A DNA stretch of 64,000 bases from positions 588,745 through 652,744 of the forward strand of contig NZ_RXOZ01000011.1 in the NCBI RefSeq assembly GCF_003991205.1. The letters run 5' to 3'. The stretch comes from Georgenia sp. SYP-B2076. Its GTDB lineage: Bacteria; Actinomycetota; Actinomycetes; Actinomycetales; Actinomycetaceae. The position numbers and the translations under genes were made by a program. The first letter of the stretch is position 1; each line of letters opens with the position of its first letter. The notes beneath the pieces are model-generated. The model worked only from the letters and a program-made list of their open reading frames with translations. It searched no databases and was not told the origin of the DNA. Positions 62,065-64,000 of this stretch are shown here, piece by piece.

Positions 62065-63513
62065 GTGAGAGCTCGTCCCGTCATCGCGGCGCTCGCCGCA
62101 GTCGTCGTCGCCGTCACCGCCATGGCCGTCCCGGCCGTAGGGGCCGGTGCCACCGCGGCGGGTACGGCCGAGATCTCCCGGCTGGAGGGGACGGACCGGT
62201 ATGTCACGGCGGCGACGATTTCCGAGGCGACTTTCGCCCCCGGGGTGAAGGTCGCCTACGTGGCCAGCGGCACCGACTTCCCCGATGCCCTGGCCGGGGC
62301 GCCCGTGGCCGGCATGGGTGGCGCGCCGGTGCTCCTCGTCCCGCCGAGCGGCATCCCCGCCTCGGTCCGGACCGAGCTGGTCCGCCTCAAGCCGGGGCGC
62401 GTCGTCGTCCTCGGCGGCACCGGCGCCGTCAGCGCCGCGATCGAGACCCAGCTGGGGACGTACACCCGCGGCGGCGTCACCCGCCTGGACGGGGCGGACC
62501 GCTACGCCACGGCGGCGACGATCTCCGAGGCGAGCTTCGCCCCCGGGGTGAAGGTCGCCTACGTGGCCAGCGGCACCGACTTCCCCGATGCCCTGGCCGG
62601 GGCGCCCGTGGCCGGCATGGGTGGCGCGCCGGTGCTCCTCGTCCCGCCGAGCGGCATCCCCGCCGCGGTCCGGACCGAGCTGGTCCGCCTCAAGCCGGGG
62701 CGCGTCGTCGTCCTCGGCGGCACCGGCGCCGTCAGCGCCGCGGTCAAGACCCAGCTGGGGACGTACACCCGCGGCGGCGTCACCCGCCTGGACGGGGCGG
62801 ACCGCTACGCCACCTCGGCGACGATCTCCAAGGCGAGCTTCACCACGGGAGCCGACGTCGTCTACCTCGCCAGCGGCACGGGGTTCCCGGACGCCCTGGC
62901 CGGCGCCCCGGCGGCCGCGACGGCGGGCGCGCCCGTCCTGCTCGTCGCCCCCACCGGCCTCCCGGCCGCCGTGCGCACAGAGCTCGTCCGCCTCCGTCCC
63001 GCGAGCATCGTCGTCGTCGGCGGGCCCGGCGCGGTCAGCGGCGCCGTGGCCGCGCAGGCGGCCACCGCGGTGGCGGGGAGCGAGATCGCCAGGATCGCGG
63101 CGGCGTACTCGGCCCCGCCGGCCGGCCGCGGCGCGGGGGTCCGCGCGCTGGCCTGGGCCCAGACCCAGCTGGGTGTCCCGTACCGGTACGGCGGCGCCGA
63201 CCCGACCGGGTACGACTGCTCGGGGCTGGTCATGCGCGCCTACGAGAACGCCGGTGTCCAGCTGACCCGCACCACCAGGCAGCAGTGGGCCTCCACGACC
63301 CGGGTGGCGCTGGCAGACCTGCAGCCCGGCGACATCGTGTTCTGGTCCAGCGACGGCGAGCCGTCGGGGATCTACCACAACGCCCTGTACGCCGGCGTGG
63401 ACCCCGTCACCGGGAAGCACATGCGACTCCAGTCACCCTCGCCCGGCAAGGTCGTCGAGCTGGTCCCGATGTACGAGACGAACCTGCTGCCCTTCGGCGG
63501 CCGCATCGGCTGA
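62065..63513 (+). CDS. Secreted NlpC/P60 peptidoglycan hydrolase with cell wall-binding repeats
   Basis: 482 residues from GTG 62065 (ATG 62020 or 62029 also possible). A signal peptide (PVIAALAAVVVAVTAMAVPAVGA) is followed by three cell-wall-binding type 2 repeats of about 100 residues, each starting RL(D/E)G(A/T)DRY and holding ASGTDFPDALAGAP and VVVLGGTGAVS. The C-terminal NlpC/P60 domain has Cys385 in GYDCSGLV and His438 in YHNALY. It probably cuts stem peptides while bound to wall polymers. The first two repeats are nearly identical in DNA, so they arose by recent duplication. Confidence 0.9.
   Translation: MRARPVIAALAAVVVAVTAMAVPAVGAGATAAGTAEISRLEGTDRYVTAATISEATFAPGVKVAYVASGTDFPDALAGAPVAGMGGAPVLLVPPSGIPASVRTELVRLKPGRVVVLGGTGAVSAAIETQLGTYTRGGVTRLDGADRYATAATISEASFAPGVKVAYVASGTDFPDALAGAPVAGMGGAPVLLVPPSGIPAAVRTELVRLKPGRVVVLGGTGAVSAAVKTQLGTYTRGGVTRLDGADRYATSATISKASFTTGADVVYLASGTGFPDALAGAPAAATAGAPVLLVAPTGLPAAVRTELVRLRPASIVVVGGPGAVSGAVAAQAATAVAGSEIARIAAAYSAPPAGRGAGVRALAWAQTQLGVPYRYGGADPTGYDCSGLVMRAYENAGVQLTRTTRQQWASTTRVALADLQPGDIVFWSSDGEPSGIYHNALYAGVDPVTGKHMRLQSPSPGKVVELVPMYETNLLPFGGRIG
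62177..63070 (+). repeat. 303-base tandem repeats encoding wall-binding modules
   Basis: Units 62177-62479 and 62480-62782 have the same length and are almost identical in their last 275 bases. A third, clearly diverged unit occupies about 62783-63070. The near identity including silent sites means the first two separated recently or are kept alike by gene conversion. Confidence 0.9.
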
Positions 63514-63600
63514 GCCGCCGGCCCTGCACCGCCACCGCCCGGCCGCCGGCCCTGCACCGCCACCGCCCGGCCGCCGGCCCTGCACCGCCACCGGGCGGCC
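63514..63600 (+). repeat. 28-base tandem repeat forming a terminator after the NlpC gene
   Basis: GCCGCCGGCCCTGCACCGCC plus ACCGCCCG is repeated at 63514-63541 and 63542-63569 and partly at 63570-63593, starting directly after the TGA. The last CCGCCGGCC can pair with GGCCGGCGG at about 63596-63604, giving a terminator-like hairpin, so the repeat offers several alternative stems. Confidence 0.75.
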
Positions 63601-63734
63601 GGCGGGGGGCCGCCGTCGGGTCGCCGGTGTCTGGTCAGCGCCCCGCCCGCGTGCCAACCTTGCCTCACGGCGGTCACCCGCTCGCAGCAGGCATCTCGAC
63701 GACGGGCACGGGCGCCCAGGAGAGAGGTTGTGCC

Positions 63735-64000
63735 ATGACATCCCCGACATTCCCCGACGGCGCGGTGGTCGTCGGCGTGGACGGCACGGGCAAGGCGGAA
63801 CGGGCCCTCGTCTGGGCCGGGAACGAGGCCGCTCGTCGCAAGGCCGCGGTGCACATCGTCTACGCCTTCCCCTGGCTCACGTCCGTGCGCAGCGACGTGG
63901 TCATGCCGGCGGCGGACGTGGTCGAGGCGGGCGAGCGCATCACCACGGCGGCGATGAACCAGGTCCGCGCCGCGCACCCGGAGGTCACGGTCACCACCGA
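63735..64000 (+). CDS. Universal stress protein (3' end outside window)
   Basis: The first 88 residues are visible. GAVVVGVDGTGKAERALVWAGNEAARRKAAVHIVYAF is the typical start of a UspA domain, the first strand and helix of the nucleotide-binding fold. ATG 63735 follows GAGAGAGG. Whether it has one or two Usp domains, and the GxxG ATP site, cannot be seen. In actinomycetes such genes often answer to hypoxia or DosR-like control, which is not shown here. Confidence 0.85.
   Translation, partial: MTSPTFPDGAVVVGVDGTGKAERALVWAGNEAARRKAAVHIVYAFPWLTSVRSDVVMPAADVVEAGERITTAAMNQVRAAHPEVTVTT

Noticed and set aside
63514-63600. Possible CRISPR-like array
   Set aside because: The 28-base units are adjacent with no spacers and no cas gene is nearby; it is a tandem repeat.

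Overview
The window is very GC-rich chromosomal DNA with codon use, GTG starts and gene neighbourhoods typical of an actinomycete. The pgsA–DUF881–sbp–DUF881–garA–ftsR–DUF151–MerR block, the DUF3000–rnd pair, a DtxR-type iron box, F420-type enzymes and a pyruvate formate-lyase point to a facultatively anaerobic member of the Micrococcales (Cellulomonas/Georgenia/Oerskovia-like). The genus is an inference; no rRNA is present.

Region 1 (1–5.4 kb) is a decaying integrated element. It holds a KimA-like potassium transporter cut by the window edge, a YhcG-type nuclease with several lesions, a lower-GC membrane protein coupled to it, a frameshifted excisionase-like gene and a tyrosine integrase with at least three lesions. 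The integrase start faces the 3' end of tRNA-Val(CAC). Region 2 (5.5–13.9 kb) has a fold-type IV PLP enzyme, a tRNA Gly-Cys-Val cluster, a HAD phosphatase bracketed by the tRNA-Val(GAC) 3' half and an imperfect copy of it, a VOC protein, a frameshifted SDR gene, a divergent aldo-keto reductase/MarR pair, a secreted cupredoxin and a YgjV/acetoacetate-decarboxylase-like pair. Region 3 (14–20.5 kb) is a translationally coupled glgX-treY-treZ operon turning glycogen into trehalose.

Region 4 (20.5–27.6 kb) is a Wadjet-type SMC cassette, jetA-jetB-jetC (DUF2397, DUF2398, TIGR02680 SMC-like ATPase). The usual fourth gene, the JetD nuclease (DUF2399), is absent: jetC converges on treZ with only 18 bases between them. 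This is the most interesting feature of the window.

Region 5 (27.9–35.2 kb) has a lipoprotein M15 peptidase, an iron-siderophore ABC operon behind a DtxR-like box, and an ATP-grasp ligase plus FemAB pair that probably builds the peptidoglycan interpeptide bridge. Region 6 (35.3–47.3 kb) has DUF3000, ribonuclease D, a FadB-like fusion, pflB/pflA separated by a perfect hairpin, dxs and an S9 peptidase. Region 7 (47.3–52.9 kb) is the conserved cell-division and regulation block, here without gcvH. Region 8 (53–64 kb) has DUF4126, an LLM oxidoreductase, RNase HI with an extra N-terminal domain, a flavodoxin, an EF-G2-type GTPase, a truncated GlgC-like fragment, aminopeptidase N, a secreted NlpC/P60 hydrolase with recently duplicated cell-wall-binding repeats, and the start of a universal stress protein.

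All functions are assigned from sequence reading and recall of families; no search was run.
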